Assembly: GCF_002858675.1 (NCBI RefSeq)
Contig: NZ_PJZF01000002.1
Coordinates: forward strand, 248,001 to 312,000
Direction of reading: 5' to 3'
DNA: 64,000 nucleotides
From: Chimaeribacter californicus
Lineage (GTDB): Bacteria; Pseudomonadota; Gammaproteobacteria; Enterobacterales; Enterobacteriaceae
Within the stretch, counting starts at the first letter, position 1. Each line of letters starts with the position of its first letter. The notes beneath the pieces were generated by a model that made no database searches, was not told the DNA's origin, and was given only the letters and a program-made list of their open reading frames with translations. Positions 27,672 to 38,203 of the stretch are shown piece by piece. The position numbers and the translations under genes were made by a program.

Positions 27672-29057
27672 TTACAATTCGTCGAGGATAGACAGCGCAT
27701 CCGCCAGCTTTTTGACGCCGAACACCTGCATATTAGGCGGCAATTTCTTCGGCACGTTGGCGTGCGGCACAATGGCACGCTTGAAGCCGTGCTTGGCCGC
27801 TTCCGAGACGCGCTCCTGGCCGCTCGGCACCGGGCGGATTTCGCCGGACAGGCCCACTTCACCAAACACCACCAGATCCTGCGGCAATGGCCGGTCACGC
27901 AGGCTGGAGACCAGCGCCAGCAGCAGCGAGAGGTCGGCACTGGTTTCCGTGACCTTCACCCCGCCCACCACGTTGACGAACACATCCTGATCGGACATCT
28001 GCAACCCGCCGTGACGGTGCAGCACCGCCAGCAGAATCGCCAGTCGGTTCTGCTCCAGCCCCACTGCCACCCGGCGCGGGTTGGCCATCATTGAGTGATC
28101 CACCAGCGCCTGGATCTCCACCAGCAGCGGCCGGGTACCTTCCCAGATCACCACCACCGCACTGCCGGACATGATCTCATCGCCGCGGCTGAGGAAGATG
28201 GCAGATGGGTTGCTCACTTCGCGCAACCCCTGCTCAGTCATGGCGAACACGCCCAGCTCGTTCACCGCGCCGAAGCGGTTTTTGTGGCTGCGCAGGGTGC
28301 GGAAGCGGGAGTCGGCGTCGCCGTCCAGCAGCACCGAACAGTCGATGCAGTGCTCCAGCACCTTCGGCCCGGCCAGCGAGCCATCTTTGGTGACGTGGCC
28401 CACCATAACGATCGCCACGCCGCGGGTTTTCGCGAAGCGGGTCAGGTAGGCGGCGGTTTCCCGCACCTGCGCCACGCTGCCGGGCGAGGACTGGATCTCC
28501 GCCATGTGCATCACCTGGATGGAGTCAATCACCATCAGTTTCGGCTGCTCCTGCTCGGCGATCAGGCAGATCTGCTCGATGCTGGTTTCAGAGAGCATAT
28601 TGAGGTTAGCGGTAGGCAGGCCGAGGCGGTGGGCGCGCATCGCCACCTGCTGGAGGGATTCCTCGCCGGTGACGTAGAGCGTTTTCATGTTTTCTGACAG
28701 CTTGCACAACGTCTGCAACAGCAGGGTACTTTTACCGGCACCGGGGCTGCCGCCGATCAGGATGGCACTGCCCGGCACCACGCCGCCGCCCAGTACGCGG
28801 TCAAACTCTTTGAACCCGGTGGAGAAGCGCGGCAACTCTTCCAGGCTGATGTCGGAGAGTTTCTGCACCTTGCTGATGCCGGCATCACCGGCATAGCCGC
28901 TGAAGCGCTCGGTGCGCGCCGACGAGGAGGATGAGGCGGCCACACGCACTTCCGTAATGGTATTCCAGGCATTGCAGGCACTGCACTGCCCCTGCCAGCG
29001 CGGATAATCCGCACCACATTCATTACAGACAAACGCACGTTTTGGAGCTTTAGCCAC
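27672..29057 (-). CDS. radA: DNA repair/recombination protein RadA (Sms)
   Basis: 461 residues. Zinc motif CNECGADYPRWQGQCSAC at 10-27, Walker A GGSPGAGKSTL, the RadA-specific SHKNRFGAVNELG, and a C-terminal Lon-like domain (about 300-461; VNVVGGVKVTETSADLSLLL). ATP-dependent branch migration helicase in recombination. Lies between serB and nadR, as in E. coli. Confidence 0.96.
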   Translation of the reverse strand: MAKAPKRAFVCNECGADYPRWQGQCSACNAWNTITEVRVAASSSSSARTERFSGYAGDAGISKVQKLSDISLEELPRFSTGFKEFDRVLGGGVVPGSAILIGGSPGAGKSTLLLQTLCKLSENMKTLYVTGEESLQQVAMRAHRLGLPTANLNMLSETSIEQICLIAEQEQPKLMVIDSIQVMHMAEIQSSPGSVAQVRETAAYLTRFAKTRGVAIVMVGHVTKDGSLAGPKVLEHCIDCSVLLDGDADSRFRTLRSHKNRFGAVNELGVFAMTEQGLREVSNPSAIFLSRGDEIMSGSAVVVIWEGTRPLLVEIQALVDHSMMANPRRVAVGLEQNRLAILLAVLHRHGGLQMSDQDVFVNVVGGVKVTETSADLSLLLALVSSLRDRPLPQDLVVFGEVGLSGEIRPVPSGQERVSEAAKHGFKRAIVPHANVPKKLPPNMQVFGVKKLADALSILDEL

Positions 29058-29163
29058 AGCCTACCTCACCGTTTTATGACGCCGGGGCGTCCTGGGAACC
29101 GGCACATTACCTGCGCCACACAAGCCCCGATTATACCCCGTTAACTGTATAAATAACCAGTCT

Positions 29164-30138
29164 TTAAATGCCGTCGCGGAAGCTGCCGCTCAATACACAC
29201 AATACGCCGGTGAGATCCGCATGGCGGATGCAGACGCGCGCCTGCGCATAGACTTTGGGTTTGGCATGGTACGCCAACCCAAGCCCGGCGGCCTGAATCA
29301 TCAGCAGGTCGTTGGCCCCGTCACCGATGGCCACGGTCTGGGACGGCGGGATCTCCAGCTTTTCTGCCAGCGCGGTCAGCGTGTCAGCTTTGTATTGGGC
29401 ATCCACAATCGGCCCCAGCACATTACCGGTCAGCTTGCCGTCACGGATCTCCAGCTCATTCGCCACAATCGCCGTCAGGCCCAGGTTGTCACGCAGGTGT
29501 TCGGCAAAGTAGGTAAAACCGCCGGATGCAATCGCCACATACCAGCCGAAGCCCTGTAAGCGGGTCACCAGCTCAGTCAGCCCCGGCATCAGCGGCAGGC
29601 GGTCACGCACGGTTTTGAGGATGTTGGCATCGGCATCTTTCAGCGTGCCGACGCGCTGGCGCAGGCTGGCGGTGAAATCCAGCTCACCGCGCATCGCCCG
29701 CTCGGTCACTTCCGCCACCTGCTCGCCCACGCCCGCCAGTTTGGCGATCTCATCGATACACTCAATCTCAATGGCGGTGGAGTCCATGTCCATCACCAGC
29801 AGGCCCGGCATACGCAGGTCCGGCAATTTGCCGAGCTGCGCGACGTCCAACTGGTAGCTGTCTGCCAGCGCGGCGATCTCCGGCGTCAGGGTACCGGCGA
29901 TGCGGGTTACGCAACAATTCCCGATGCACCAGGCGCTGACAATCACCAGCGCGTTACCCAATTCACGCTGGAAACGGGTCACGGTCTGCTTGTCCAGCGT
30001 GGTGCCGTACAGCAGCCAACCGGTCTGGCCCGCGCGATAGTCAAGCGGCATCACTTCATCGCCGCTTAATGAAAGGGGAAGCCCCGGCCATTGATCAATC
30101 TCCGCCGGAAGATCGCAATAGGTCAGACTGGTAGACAT
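29164..30138 (-). CDS. serB: Phosphoserine phosphatase
   Basis: 324 residues, last step of serine biosynthesis. HAD motif I LLVMDMDSTAIEIECID with nucleophile Asp, lysine motif, and GDGANDLLMIQAAGLGLAYH at the C-terminus. The frame is open 54 codons upstream, but ATG 30138 is chosen for its AGGAG ribosome site and because MSTSLTYCDLPAEIDQWPGL corresponds to the E. coli start (322 residues). Divergent from ytjB. Confidence 0.95.
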   Translation of the reverse strand: MSTSLTYCDLPAEIDQWPGLPLSLSGDEVMPLDYRAGQTGWLLYGTTLDKQTVTRFQRELGNALVIVSAWCIGNCCVTRIAGTLTPEIAALADSYQLDVAQLGKLPDLRMPGLLVMDMDSTAIEIECIDEIAKLAGVGEQVAEVTERAMRGELDFTASLRQRVGTLKDADANILKTVRDRLPLMPGLTELVTRLQGFGWYVAIASGGFTYFAEHLRDNLGLTAIVANELEIRDGKLTGNVLGPIVDAQYKADTLTALAEKLEIPPSQTVAIGDGANDLLMIQAAGLGLAYHAKPKVYAQARVCIRHADLTGVLCVLSGSFRDGI

Positions 30139-30363
30139 CGTTAACTCCTGTAGGGGTGCAGAGGGGTCATGATAAACTGGGTTGATAGTGCCGACGTATT
30201 CATTATGCAAAACGATCAGGCATGGATTTAACTGATAAAGCGGAAAGCAGGCAGCCCACAGGGCACGGCGAACGTGGCTCTCGTTAAAACGCCGCATCAA
30301 GCTATCCTATCGCCCTTGCTTCTGGCAACATTAAACTGATGAAATCCCCCTGAAGGAAATGGC

Positions 30364-31032
30364 ATGGCCCGAGCCAAATTTACGTTCCGCCTGCACCGCA
30401 CGGTTATCGTGCTGATTTGCGTGGCATTGCTGGTGGGGTTGATGCAGGGTGCCTCCTACTTCAGCCTGAGCCACCAGATGGCGCGCTCAGAACAGACGGA
30501 GGAGCTGGCGCAGACGCTGGCGCGGCAGGTGGCCTATTCATTGGCCCCCCTGATGGATAATGACAATGATAACGTGGACAGCGACAAGATAAACGCGCTG
30601 CTCACCCGGCTCACGGATGACAACAGCCGCATCCTGGATGCCGCCGTTTACCAGCTTGACGGCTCACTGGTGGCGCATGCCGGTGAAACGGTGCCGGTGC
30701 GTGACCGGCTGGCGCTGGACGGCAAGCGCGCCGGCAGCTACTTCAACCACCAGATTGTGGAACCGGTGGGCGACCGCGCCGACCCGAGCGGCTTTTTGCG
30801 CATCACGCTGGATACCCACGTGCTGGCCACCGAATCGAAGCAGGTCGATAACACCACCAACCTGTTGCGCCTGATGATGCTGCTGGCGCTGGCGATCGGC
30901 ATTATCCTGGCGCGCACCCTGTTGCAGCACCGCCGCAGCCGCTGGCAACAGTCCCCCTTCCTGCTCACCGCCAGCACCCCGCTGAAAGAGAAGGATGAAC
31001 CGGCAGAAGAGACGCCGCCGGGCAAATCCTGA
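30364..31032 (+). CDS. ytjB: Membrane protein YtjB (Smp)
   Basis: 222 residues. One N-terminal transmembrane helix (about 14-33, VIVLICVALLVGLMQGASYF), a periplasmic domain (about 34-165), a second helix (about 168-184, LLRLMMLLALAIGIILA) and a basic then acidic cytoplasmic tail. Matches the Smp family; function unknown. Its divergent position to serB is the same as in E. coli (serB-ytjB pair). Confidence 0.9.
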   Translation: MARAKFTFRLHRTVIVLICVALLVGLMQGASYFSLSHQMARSEQTEELAQTLARQVAYSLAPLMDNDNDNVDSDKINALLTRLTDDNSRILDAAVYQLDGSLVAHAGETVPVRDRLALDGKRAGSYFNHQIVEPVGDRADPSGFLRITLDTHVLATESKQVDNTTNLLRLMMLLALAIGIILARTLLQHRRSRWQQSPFLLTASTPLKEKDEPAEETPPGKS

Positions 31033-31033
31033 G

Positions 31034-31068
31034 CACAAAAAAAGCGCCCCGTGGGGCGCTTTTTCATG
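31034..31068. terminator. Bidirectional terminator between ytjB and yjjJ
   Basis: AAAAAAAGCGCCCC-GT-GGGGCGCTTTTT between convergent genes. Confidence 0.9.
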
Positions 31069-31094
31069 GGCGGCAAGTCAATTCATACAGAAAG

Positions 31095-32426
31095 TCAGGC
31101 CATACGGAAAATCTGCGCTTCCCACTTTTCCGTCTGCCGTAGCATGTCACCGGCCAATTGCCTGAAGCGCTCACTCACGCCGGGCGACTCACTCAGTCTC
31201 TGCCAGTAAACCTGCGCCATCTCCTGTGCCTGTTGCCAGACCTGGCGGCTGACCTCCGCTGTCAGGGTGATATCCGGCGCGGCGTGACGCATATCGCCTT
31301 GCCGGGACGGGGCAAACGCCATCGGCAGCATGTCATACACCGGGGCCGGCACCAGCGGAAAGGTATCAGGATGCAAAAAGGAGAAATTCCCCTGATGCAT
31401 ATCACTGTTAGCAATCAACCGACCAAACGCATACAACACCTCAATATGGTGGCGCGTTTCTGCCGTGATATAACCGCCCTGAGCCAGGGATTGCGCCGCC
31501 CGTGCCCAGTTCAGGTTGGCCTGGCCGATAAATTCCGCGTCAACGGCCAACAGGGAGGCAACGCCCCTGCGCCCCTCTGCCCCGGCCCGGTCAAAACGCA
31601 CCATCTCTAAAAAAGTTTGCCCGTTATCGCCGTGCAGCAGGCAGCTTTCCGCTGCCGACAGGCCAAACTGCCGCAACACCTCAAGCGCCAGATGCTCCGC
31701 CTGAAGCAGATCGGCCCAGCGCGCGCTGTTTTCGTTGTGCTGAGCCGGGGTAAATTTGACCAGCACATGACGCAACCCTGCACCGGTTTCCGCCCAGCAG
31801 GTAAATTTCGGCTGCTCCCCGCCTGCGGAAGAACCCACGGGATCGCCTGCCAGCGCACGTTCGGCCAACTCACGGTAACGAACTCTTTTATCCGCACGCA
31901 GCACCGGCTCCGGCAGCTGCCGTGTCAGCCAGCGTTGATAGCTCGCCTCGCCAAGCACCTTATCCCCCGGCGTATCCTCTATACCGTTTGCCAAGGCGAT
32001 GAGCACCTGAGTGTCACTCCAGCGGGCAATATCATCCGGTAAGGCCAGTGAGGCCGCACAGTGCCGCCCCCAGGCGCGGCCTAGAAAGCCTTGCGGTCGC
32101 ATATCATACAGATACCACGGCAATCCCTCATAGTGCTGCCAGGCTGACCGCGCCATGTCATACACCACACAGCTCTCCTGAGGCCAGATGGGGTAAAGCG
32201 TCGCCCAGTGCGCCGCCTGCCCCTGCTCATTAATACGGTATAAAGGGAATTGCGTCAGGCCGTTTACCGGTCGCAACAAGGCGTAGCGCGTCGATTTCCC
32301 CTTACCAAAGGCCAGAATATCCTTACGCGCCCGCAACCGGCGTGACAGAGTGGGCTGGCTGATACCCAGGTGAGCCGTAAGCTGCGCTGCCGTGGCGGTT
32401 TCATGACGTAACAAAGAATCAGGCAT
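31095..32426 (-). CDS. yjjJ: HipA-family kinase toxin YjjJ (HipH)
   Basis: 443 residues, the same length as E. coli YjjJ. N-terminal winged-helix (about 1-50; ATAAQLTAHLGISQPTLSRR LRAR-type HTH), then a HipA-like kinase fold: GSSAGGEQPKFTCW nucleotide loop (about 205), catalytic loop RLIANSDMHQGNFSFL with Asp and Asn, and PVYDMLPMAF metal site. No partner antitoxin gene is adjacent. E. coli YjjJ is reported as toxic and counteracted by HipB. Located beside deoD as in E. coli. Confidence 0.9.
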   Translation of the reverse strand: MPDSLLRHETATAAQLTAHLGISQPTLSRRLRARKDILAFGKGKSTRYALLRPVNGLTQFPLYRINEQGQAAHWATLYPIWPQESCVVYDMARSAWQHYEGLPWYLYDMRPQGFLGRAWGRHCAASLALPDDIARWSDTQVLIALANGIEDTPGDKVLGEASYQRWLTRQLPEPVLRADKRVRYRELAERALAGDPVGSSAGGEQPKFTCWAETGAGLRHVLVKFTPAQHNENSARWADLLQAEHLALEVLRQFGLSAAESCLLHGDNGQTFLEMVRFDRAGAEGRRGVASLLAVDAEFIGQANLNWARAAQSLAQGGYITAETRHHIEVLYAFGRLIANSDMHQGNFSFLHPDTFPLVPAPVYDMLPMAFAPSRQGDMRHAAPDITLTAEVSRQVWQQAQEMAQVYWQRLSESPGVSERFRQLAGDMLRQTEKWEAQIFRMA

Positions 32427-32563
32427 CGTTTTCTGCCGCAGAGAATACTAAGATGAATAGATTATTGAATAGAAAAAAAGCGCTGTCACCTGTAAAAACC
32501 GCTGTTTTTACAATGTGCTGAATCAGCGATAAAGAAAAAGGTGAATAGAAAAATCTGGCACAA

Positions 32564-32592
32564 AAAAAGCGCCCCGCAGGGCGCTTTTTGCT
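32564..32592 (-). terminator. deo operon terminator
   Basis: AAAAAAAGCGCC-CCGCAG-GGCGCTTTTT hairpin 15 bases beyond the deoD stop, T-run on the minus strand. Confidence 0.9.
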
Positions 32593-32606
32593 GAAGGCAG
32601 GAAAAA

Positions 32607-33326
32607 TTATTCCTGGTCGCCCAGCAGCACAGATTCCAGCGCAATTTCAATCATGTCGTTGAACGTGGTCTGGCGCTCTTCGGCGGTGGTCTGCTCGTGG
32701 GTGCGGATATGGTCAGACACGGTGCAGATGGTCAGCGCTTTTGCGCCGAACTCGGCGGCCACGCCGTAGATGCCGGCCGCTTCCATCTCAACACCCAGGA
32801 TGTTGTACTTTTCCATCACGTCGAACATTTGCGGGTCCGGCGTGTAGAACAGGTCAGCGGAGAAGATGTTCCCGACGCGCGCCGGGACGCCTTTGGCTTT
32901 CGCTGCGTCTACCGCATTGCGCACCATGTCGAAGTCCGCAATCGCCGCGTAGTCATGATCTTTGAAACGCAGGCGGTTGACTTTGGAGTCGGTGCAGGCA
33001 CCCATGCCGATCACCACGTCACGCAGTTTCACGTCGCTGCGCACTGCGCCGCAGGAGCCGACACGAATGATCTTCTTCACGCCGAACTCGGTGATCAGCT
33101 CTTTGGCGTAAATGGAGCAGGACGGGATGCCCATGCCGTGACCCATCACGGAGATGCGGCGGCCTTTATAGGTGCCGGTGTAGCCCAGCATCCCGCGCAC
33201 TTCGTTCACCAGGCGGATATCGTCCAGGAAGTTCTCAGCGATGTACTTGGCACGCAGCGGGTCGCCCGGCATCAGTACCACGTCTGCAAAATCACCCATT
33301 TCAGCATTGATATGCGGCGTAGCCAT
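32607..33326 (-). CDS. deoD: Purine-nucleoside phosphorylase
   Basis: 239 residues. Cleaves purine (deoxy)ribonucleosides to base plus (deoxy)ribose 1-phosphate in nucleoside catabolism. Starts [20 protein letters not shown] and holds the phosphate site [17 protein letters not shown] and active-site [16 protein letters not shown]. Same length as E. coli DeoD. Last gene of deoCABD, after an intra-operon hairpin. Confidence 0.97.
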   Translation of the reverse strand: MATPHINAEMGDFADVVLMPGDPLRAKYIAENFLDDIRLVNEVRGMLGYTGTYKGRRISVMGHGMGIPSCSIYAKELITEFGVKKIIRVGSCGAVRSDVKLRDVVIGMGACTDSKVNRLRFKDHDYAAIADFDMVRNAVDAAKAKGVPARVGNIFSADLFYTPDPQMFDVMEKYNILGVEMEAAGIYGVAAEFGAKALTICTVSDHIRTHEQTTAEERQTTFNDMIEIALESVLLGDQE

Positions 33327-33367
33327 AATTCATTCCTTATTCTGCCAGTTGTGGCGTTAATCATCGG

Positions 33368-33396
33368 TAAAAAAGCGCCGCCCGGAGGCGGCGCAG
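33368..33396 (-). terminator. Intra-operon hairpin with T-run between deoB and deoD
   Basis: On the minus strand GCGCCGCC-TCCG-GGCGGCGC then TTTTTT, between the deoB stop and the deoD start. It looks like a full Rho-independent terminator and may reduce deoD transcription relative to deoCAB, or protect a processed 3' end. Confidence 0.7.
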
Positions 33397-33403
33397 GCAA
33401 AGG

Positions 33404-34627
33404 TTACAGCATCGATTTGCCATATTCCATCGGCGAGAGGCCGAAGTAGCTGGCGACGGTCTGGCCGATGTCCGCAAAGGTATCGCGCTTGCCGAGGAAG
33501 CCCGGTTTGATTTTCGGGCCGTAGATCAGCACCGGGATGTGCTCGCGGGTGTGGTCGGTGCCGCTCCAGGTCGGGTCACAGCCGTGGTCGGCGGTGAGGA
33601 TCAGCATGTCATCCGGGCCGACCAGCTCCATCAGCTCCGGCAGGCGGCGGTCAAACAGCTCCAGCGCAGCCGCGTACCCCGGCACGTCACGGCGGTGGCC
33701 GTAGGAGGAGTCAAAATCAACAAAGTTGGTAAAGACGATGGTGTTGTCGCCCGCCTGCTTCATCTCGGCCACGGTAGCGTCAAACAGCGCGTCCAGCCCG
33801 GTAGCCTTCACTTTTTTAGTGATGCCGACCTGCGCATAGATGTCGGCGATTTTGCCCACGGAGACCACGTTACCGCCCTTCTCGTCCACCAGTTTTTTCA
33901 GGATGGTCGGAGCCGGCGGCTCAACGGCCAGATCGTGGCGGTTACCGGTGCGCTGGAATTCACCCGGCTTGTTGCCGATGAACGGGCGTGCAATCACGCG
34001 GCCGATGTTATAGCCGCCTTCGGTCAGCTCTTCACGGGCGATTTCGCACAGTTCATACAGCTTCTCCAGCCCGAAGGTCTCTTCGTGGCAGGCGATCTGG
34101 AACACGGAGTCCGCGGAGGTGTAGAAAATCGGCTTGCCGGTTTTCATGTGCTCTTCGCCGAGCTGGTCGAGGATCACGGTACCGGAAGAGTGGCAGTTGC
34201 CGAGGTAGCCCGGCAGGTTGGCGCGCGCCACCAGTTTATCCAGCAATTCCTGCGGGAAGCTGTTTTCGGTGTCGCTGAAGTAGCCCCAGTCAAACAGTAC
34301 CGGCACCCCGGCGATCTCCCAGTGGCCTGACGGCGTGTCCTTGCCGGAAGAGAGTTCGCTGGCGTAGGCATACGCGCCGATGATGTCCGCTTTTTCATCC
34401 AGCCCGGCCGGGAAGGTGCCGGTGGAGGCTTCGGCGGCTTTGCCGAGGCCAAGGCGGCTCAGGTTCGGCAGGGTCAGCGGCCCTTTGCGGCCGACGTCGG
34501 CGTCGCCGCGCGCACAGGCTTCAGCGATGTGGCCCAGCGTGTCGGAACCTTTGTCGCCAAATTTCTCCGCATCAGCACTGTGGCCAATACCGAAAGAGTC
34601 TAAAACCATGATAAAAGTACGTTTCAT
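33404..34627 (-). CDS. deoB: Phosphopentomutase
   Basis: 407 residues, Mn-dependent, alkaline-phosphatase superfamily. Starts [20 protein letters not shown] with the metal Asp; further metal ligands lie in [14 protein letters not shown] and [20 protein letters not shown]. Interconverts (deoxy)ribose 1- and 5-phosphates between the phosphorylases and DeoC. Same length as E. coli. Third gene of the deo operon. Confidence 0.97.
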   Translation of the reverse strand: MKRTFIMVLDSFGIGHSADAEKFGDKGSDTLGHIAEACARGDADVGRKGPLTLPNLSRLGLGKAAEASTGTFPAGLDEKADIIGAYAYASELSSGKDTPSGHWEIAGVPVLFDWGYFSDTENSFPQELLDKLVARANLPGYLGNCHSSGTVILDQLGEEHMKTGKPIFYTSADSVFQIACHEETFGLEKLYELCEIAREELTEGGYNIGRVIARPFIGNKPGEFQRTGNRHDLAVEPPAPTILKKLVDEKGGNVVSVGKIADIYAQVGITKKVKATGLDALFDATVAEMKQAGDNTIVFTNFVDFDSSYGHRRDVPGYAAALELFDRRLPELMELVGPDDMLILTADHGCDPTWSGTDHTREHIPVLIYGPKIKPGFLGKRDTFADIGQTVASYFGLSPMEYGKSML

Positions 34628-34702
34628 TCTGCTCTCCTGCGTATTTCACGCGTTTTGCGGCGGGCTGAAAGCCGGGCCACAGAGGGTGCTAAAGGATGAC
34701 CA

Positions 34703-36025
34703 TTACGCCCGGATGCGCCGGCAGACGACCGGCGTCGCCTCAGGGGCGTGCCCGCCCAGCGTCACCGCGGCGCGGACGGCCGCCGCCGCCTGCTCCCACG
34801 TCTCTTCACTGGCGGCATGGATCATCGCCAGCGGCTGCCGGGTGTCTACCCGGTCGCCCAGGCGCGCCATGGACGTCAGGCCGACGCTATAGTCGATGGT
34901 GTCGCTGGCCCGGCGGCGGCCGCCGCCCAGTGCCACCACGGCCATGCCCAGCGCGCGGGTATCCATCGCGCTGATAATGCCGTTTTCCATCGCATACACC
35001 GGTTTGCTCAGCGTTGCCGCCGGCAGGTAACGGTCATAGTGCTCAATAAAATCGGTGGGGCCGCGCTGGGCAGCCACCATCCGGCCAAATACCTCTGCCG
35101 CCGCGCCATTGTCGAGCACGGCCTGCAATTTCGCGCGGGCCTCGGCGTCATCTTTCGCCAGCCCGCCCGAGAGTAACATCTCCACGCACAGGGCCATGGT
35201 CACTTCATACAGGCGCGGGTTGCGGTAATCGCCGGTCAGGAAGCGCACCGCTTCGCGCACTTCGACCGCGTTCCCGGCGCTGGAAGCCAGCACCTGGTTC
35301 ATGTCCGTCAGCAGCGCGGTGGTCTGGCACCCGGCCCCGTTCGCCACGCTGACAATCGACTGCGCCAGCTTTTCTGATTCTTCATAGGTCGGCATAAACG
35401 CGCCGGAACCCACTTTGACATCCATCACCAGCGCATCCAACCCTTCGGCCAGTTTTTTCGCCAGAATCGACGCGGTGATCAGCGGAATCGAGTCCACGGT
35501 CGCGGTGATGTCACGCGTCGCGTAGAAGCGTTTGTCTGCCGGGGCCAGCGAGCTGGTCTGGCCGATAATCGCCACGCCGACCTCTTTAATGATGGCGCGA
35601 AAACGCTGGTCATCCGGGAAAATGTCAAACCCCGGGATCGCCTCCAGCTTGTCCAGCGTGCCGCCGGTGTGACCGAGGCCGCGCCCGGAGATCATCGGCA
35701 CGTAGCCGCCGCAGGCCGCCACCATCGGGCCGAGCATCAGGGAGGTGACATCACCGACGCCGCCGGTGGAGTGTTTGTCCACTACCGGGCCGTTCAGCCC
35801 CAGCTCTGCCCAGTTCAGCACGGTACCGGAATCCCGCATCGCCATCGTCAGCGCCACGCGTTCGGCCATGCTCATGTCATGGAAGTAAATTGTCATCGCC
35901 AGTGCGGCGATCTGCCCTTCTGAAACCTGGTTGTCGCGAATACCGTTGACGAAGAAACGAATCTCCTCTTCCGTCAGCGGCTGGCCGTCCCGTTTTTTTC
36001 GAATAATTTCTTGTGCCAGAAACAA
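34703..36025 (-). CDS. deoA: Thymidine phosphorylase
   Basis: 440 residues from a TTG start at 36025, exactly the E. coli DeoA length; an in-frame ATG five codons upstream (36040) is less likely because the AGGGGG ribosome site lies between it and the TTG. Starts (M)[13 protein letters not shown]; the family signature [20 protein letters not shown] and the phosphate site KHSTGGVGD are intact. Cleaves thymidine to thymine and deoxyribose 1-phosphate. Follows deoC by 63 bases. Confidence 0.95.
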   Translation of the reverse strand: MFLAQEIIRKKRDGQPLTEEEIRFFVNGIRDNQVSEGQIAALAMTIYFHDMSMAERVALTMAMRDSGTVLNWAELGLNGPVVDKHSTGGVGDVTSLMLGPMVAACGGYVPMISGRGLGHTGGTLDKLEAIPGFDIFPDDQRFRAIIKEVGVAIIGQTSSLAPADKRFYATRDITATVDSIPLITASILAKKLAEGLDALVMDVKVGSGAFMPTYEESEKLAQSIVSVANGAGCQTTALLTDMNQVLASSAGNAVEVREAVRFLTGDYRNPRLYEVTMALCVEMLLSGGLAKDDAEARAKLQAVLDNGAAAEVFGRMVAAQRGPTDFIEHYDRYLPAATLSKPVYAMENGIISAMDTRALGMAVVALGGGRRRASDTIDYSVGLTSMARLGDRVDTRQPLAMIHAASEETWEQAAAAVRAAVTLGGHAPEATPVVCRRIRA

Positions 36026-36088
36026 GGTGTCCCCCTGCATGACGCAGCAAATAACAGGGCCGCACCGGTTGCCGGTGCGGCATTCAGA

Positions 36089-36868
36089 TCAGTAGCCGCC
36101 GTTGCTTTTCGCAGTGGCGTGGCCGAGCGTGGTCAGCAGGCTGGCCAGCAGGCTTGAGGCACCAAAGCGGAAATGGCGCGCATCGGCCCAGGTTGCGCCC
36201 ATGATGCGATCGGCAATCGCCAGGAACTCAGCGGCGTCTTCTGCGGTACGCACACCACCGGCCGGTTTGAAGCCCACGCGGTCACCCACGCCCAGATCGT
36301 GGATCACCTGAATCATCAGCGCTGCGCTTTCCGGCGTGGCATTCACCGGCACTTTGCCGGTAGAGGTTTTGATGAAGTCAGCCCCGGCGTTGATGGCGAT
36401 CTCGGAGGCTTTGCGGATCAGCGCGTCCTGCTTCAGCTCACCGGTTTCGATGATCACTTTCAGCAGCACATCGGCGGCGGCGCAGGCCTCTTTACAGACT
36501 TTCACCAGCTCAAAGCCGACCTGCTCATTGCCGGCCATCAGCGCGCGATACGGGAACACCACATCCACTTCGTCCGCCCCATAGGCGATAGCGGCGCGGG
36601 TTTCAGCCAGCGCGATGTCGATGTCATCATTGCCGTGCGGGAAGTTGGTGACGGTCGCGATGCGGATATCCGGGGTTCCCTGCTCACGCAGGGTCTTGCG
36701 GGCCACCGGGATGAAACGCGGGTAGATACAGATGGCAGCGGTGTTGCCGGCCGGGCTTTTGGCCTGGCGGCACAGCGCGATCACCTTTTCATCGGTATCG
36801 TCTTCGTTCAGGGTGGTTAAATCCATGAGGCTCAGCGCGCGTTGCGCTGCGGCGGTTAAATCGGTCAT
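36089..36868 (-). CDS. deoC: Deoxyribose-phosphate aldolase
   Basis: 259 residues from ATG 36868 (same length as E. coli DeoC), preceded by GGAGAG; an upstream in-frame ATG at 36883 lacks such support. Class I aldolase: Schiff-base K167 in DFIKTSTGK and K201 in [14 protein letters not shown]. Splits deoxyribose 5-phosphate into glyceraldehyde 3-phosphate and acetaldehyde. First gene of deoCABD, preceded by a CRP-type control region. E. coli has yjjI and yjjW between deoC and yjjV; they are absent here. Confidence 0.96.
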   Translation of the reverse strand: MTDLTAAAQRALSLMDLTTLNEDDTDEKVIALCRQAKSPAGNTAAICIYPRFIPVARKTLREQGTPDIRIATVTNFPHGNDDIDIALAETRAAIAYGADEVDVVFPYRALMAGNEQVGFELVKVCKEACAAADVLLKVIIETGELKQDALIRKASEIAINAGADFIKTSTGKVPVNATPESAALMIQVIHDLGVGDRVGFKPAGGVRTAEDAAEFLAIADRIMGATWADARHFRFGASSLLASLLTTLGHATAKSNGGY

Positions 36869-37405
36869 ATGACTCTCCAACATTTTCGTTGCTGATGGCC
36901 ACGATCACTTCTGAGATTTCATGGGCAACGCGTTTTACAGGTTGGCGAGCGGACTTGGTTCCATGAAGAGGCCGCGGCCTGCCTGAAAAGCGGGCCGCGG
37001 TTGAGTTCCTTCTCACCGCGCTAGCCGGTAAATACCAGGCCAGTACCGGCTATTGAACCATGAGCACAGGGGACGCTTATGTGTTCTGATTCACAAAATC
37101 TTAAAGCCAATTGTAACGCGTTTAGATTAACTGTGACAGACATCACAGGATAATCGCTTAATGCTCAGAAAGTGACCATGATGATGAGTGTACACCAGGC
37201 ACTGCGGCCCGATGCACGAATGCCGCCCAGGGCAAAGGGCGGCCACAATCCCTGGCGGCGATGTTATAATAGTCACATTCAGAAGAGAACGGATTTCCGC
37301 GTCACAGCCCAAAATCGTGCAGGATTATGAAAGGTGAACCGGATAACTGCCCGGCAAATGTGATTATTTTCACATTCATTTTCAGATTCGGGCAGAGGTT
37401 ATGTT
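36869..37405. other. deo upstream region
   Basis: 537 bases between deoC and the yjjV stop. The half nearest deoC contains the deoP2-like promoter with two CRP sites, described separately. The stretch 37150-37400 contains no supported gene. A TGTTATAAT motif at 37263-37271 might belong to a distal promoter comparable to deoP1, but I cannot identify a clear DeoR palindrome. Confidence 0.5.
37051..37147 (-). promoter_or_regulatory. deoP2-like promoter with two CRP sites
   Basis: Two CRP boxes: a perfect TGTGA-CAGACA-TCACA at 37132-37147 and TGTGT-TCTGAT-TCACA at 37080-37095, 52 bp apart centre to centre. E. coli deoP2 has CRP sites at -40.5 and -93.5 (53 bp apart) with CytR binding in between. 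A weak -10 such as TCAATA (minus strand, 37051-37056) puts the proximal site at about -40. Predicts cAMP-CRP activation and CytR-type repression. Confidence 0.75.
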
Positions 37406-38203
37406 TTAACCCGCCAGCAGCGGCAGATTGAAAATACGGCGGGTGTTGGCATTCAACGCGGCAGCGATGATGTCCGCTGGCTCCGGCCGCAATTGGCAGA
37501 GCGTTTCAAAGACCAGGGCGGCGCGCTCCGGCCGGTTGGGCTGGCCCTGATAACCGGCCAGCGGCATGTCAGGCGCATCGGTTTCCAGCAGCAGGCAGGA
37601 GAGCGGCAGCGCGGCGATGGTATTGCGGGTTTTTTGCGCCCGCTCGTAAGTGATCGTGCCGCCAACGCCAATCGCGTAGCCGAGTTTCACAAATGCCTGC
37701 GCCTGCGCCAGGCTGCCGGCAAAGCCATGCACCACGCCGGTAGCGGGCAATGCCCGTTTGCGCAGCAGGGAAAAAAGCTGATCGTGAGTACGGCGGGAGT
37801 GCAAAATCACCGGCAGGTTCGCCTGTTTCGCCAGATGGAGTTGATCCTCCAGCAGCGCTTTCTGCCGTTCAAAATGCGGGTTCTCCATATAGAGATCCAG
37901 CCCGACCTCGCCGATGGCCACCAGCCTGGGGTGCGGCTGTTTCAGGCAGGCCGCCAGCTGCGACAGCGCCGCATCATCGTGCTGCGTGATGAACAACGGG
38001 TGCAGCCCCAGCGCGGCGAACAGCGCATCATGCTGGTTTGCCAGCGCCAGCACGCGGCCAAAACGATCGGCGGTCACGGCCGGGACGATGATCTGGCGGA
38101 CATGCTGGTCAGCAGCCCGGGCCACGCTGGCGGCGGCGTCATCGACAAAGGGCGGGAAATCGAAATGGCAATGAGTATCAATAAAATAACGTGGTGTACT
38201 CAT
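37406..38203 (-). CDS. yjjV: TatD-family metal-dependent hydrolase YjjV
   Basis: 265 residues, TIM-barrel metallo-hydrolase. Metal ligands in FIDTHCHFDFPPF, the glutamate in AIGEVGLDLY, VILHSRR and the late Asp in LLLETDAPDMPLAGY. Likely DNase or RNase-like activity as for TatD relatives; the substrate is unknown. Overlaps the yjjU stop by four bases (ATGA), showing translational coupling. Confidence 0.92.
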   Translation of the reverse strand: MSTPRYFIDTHCHFDFPPFVDDAAASVARAADQHVRQIIVPAVTADRFGRVLALANQHDALFAALGLHPLFITQHDDAALSQLAACLKQPHPRLVAIGEVGLDLYMENPHFERQKALLEDQLHLAKQANLPVILHSRRTHDQLFSLLRKRALPATGVVHGFAGSLAQAQAFVKLGYAIGVGGTITYERAQKTRNTIAALPLSCLLLETDAPDMPLAGYQGQPNRPERAALVFETLCQLRPEPADIIAAALNANTRRIFNLPLLAG

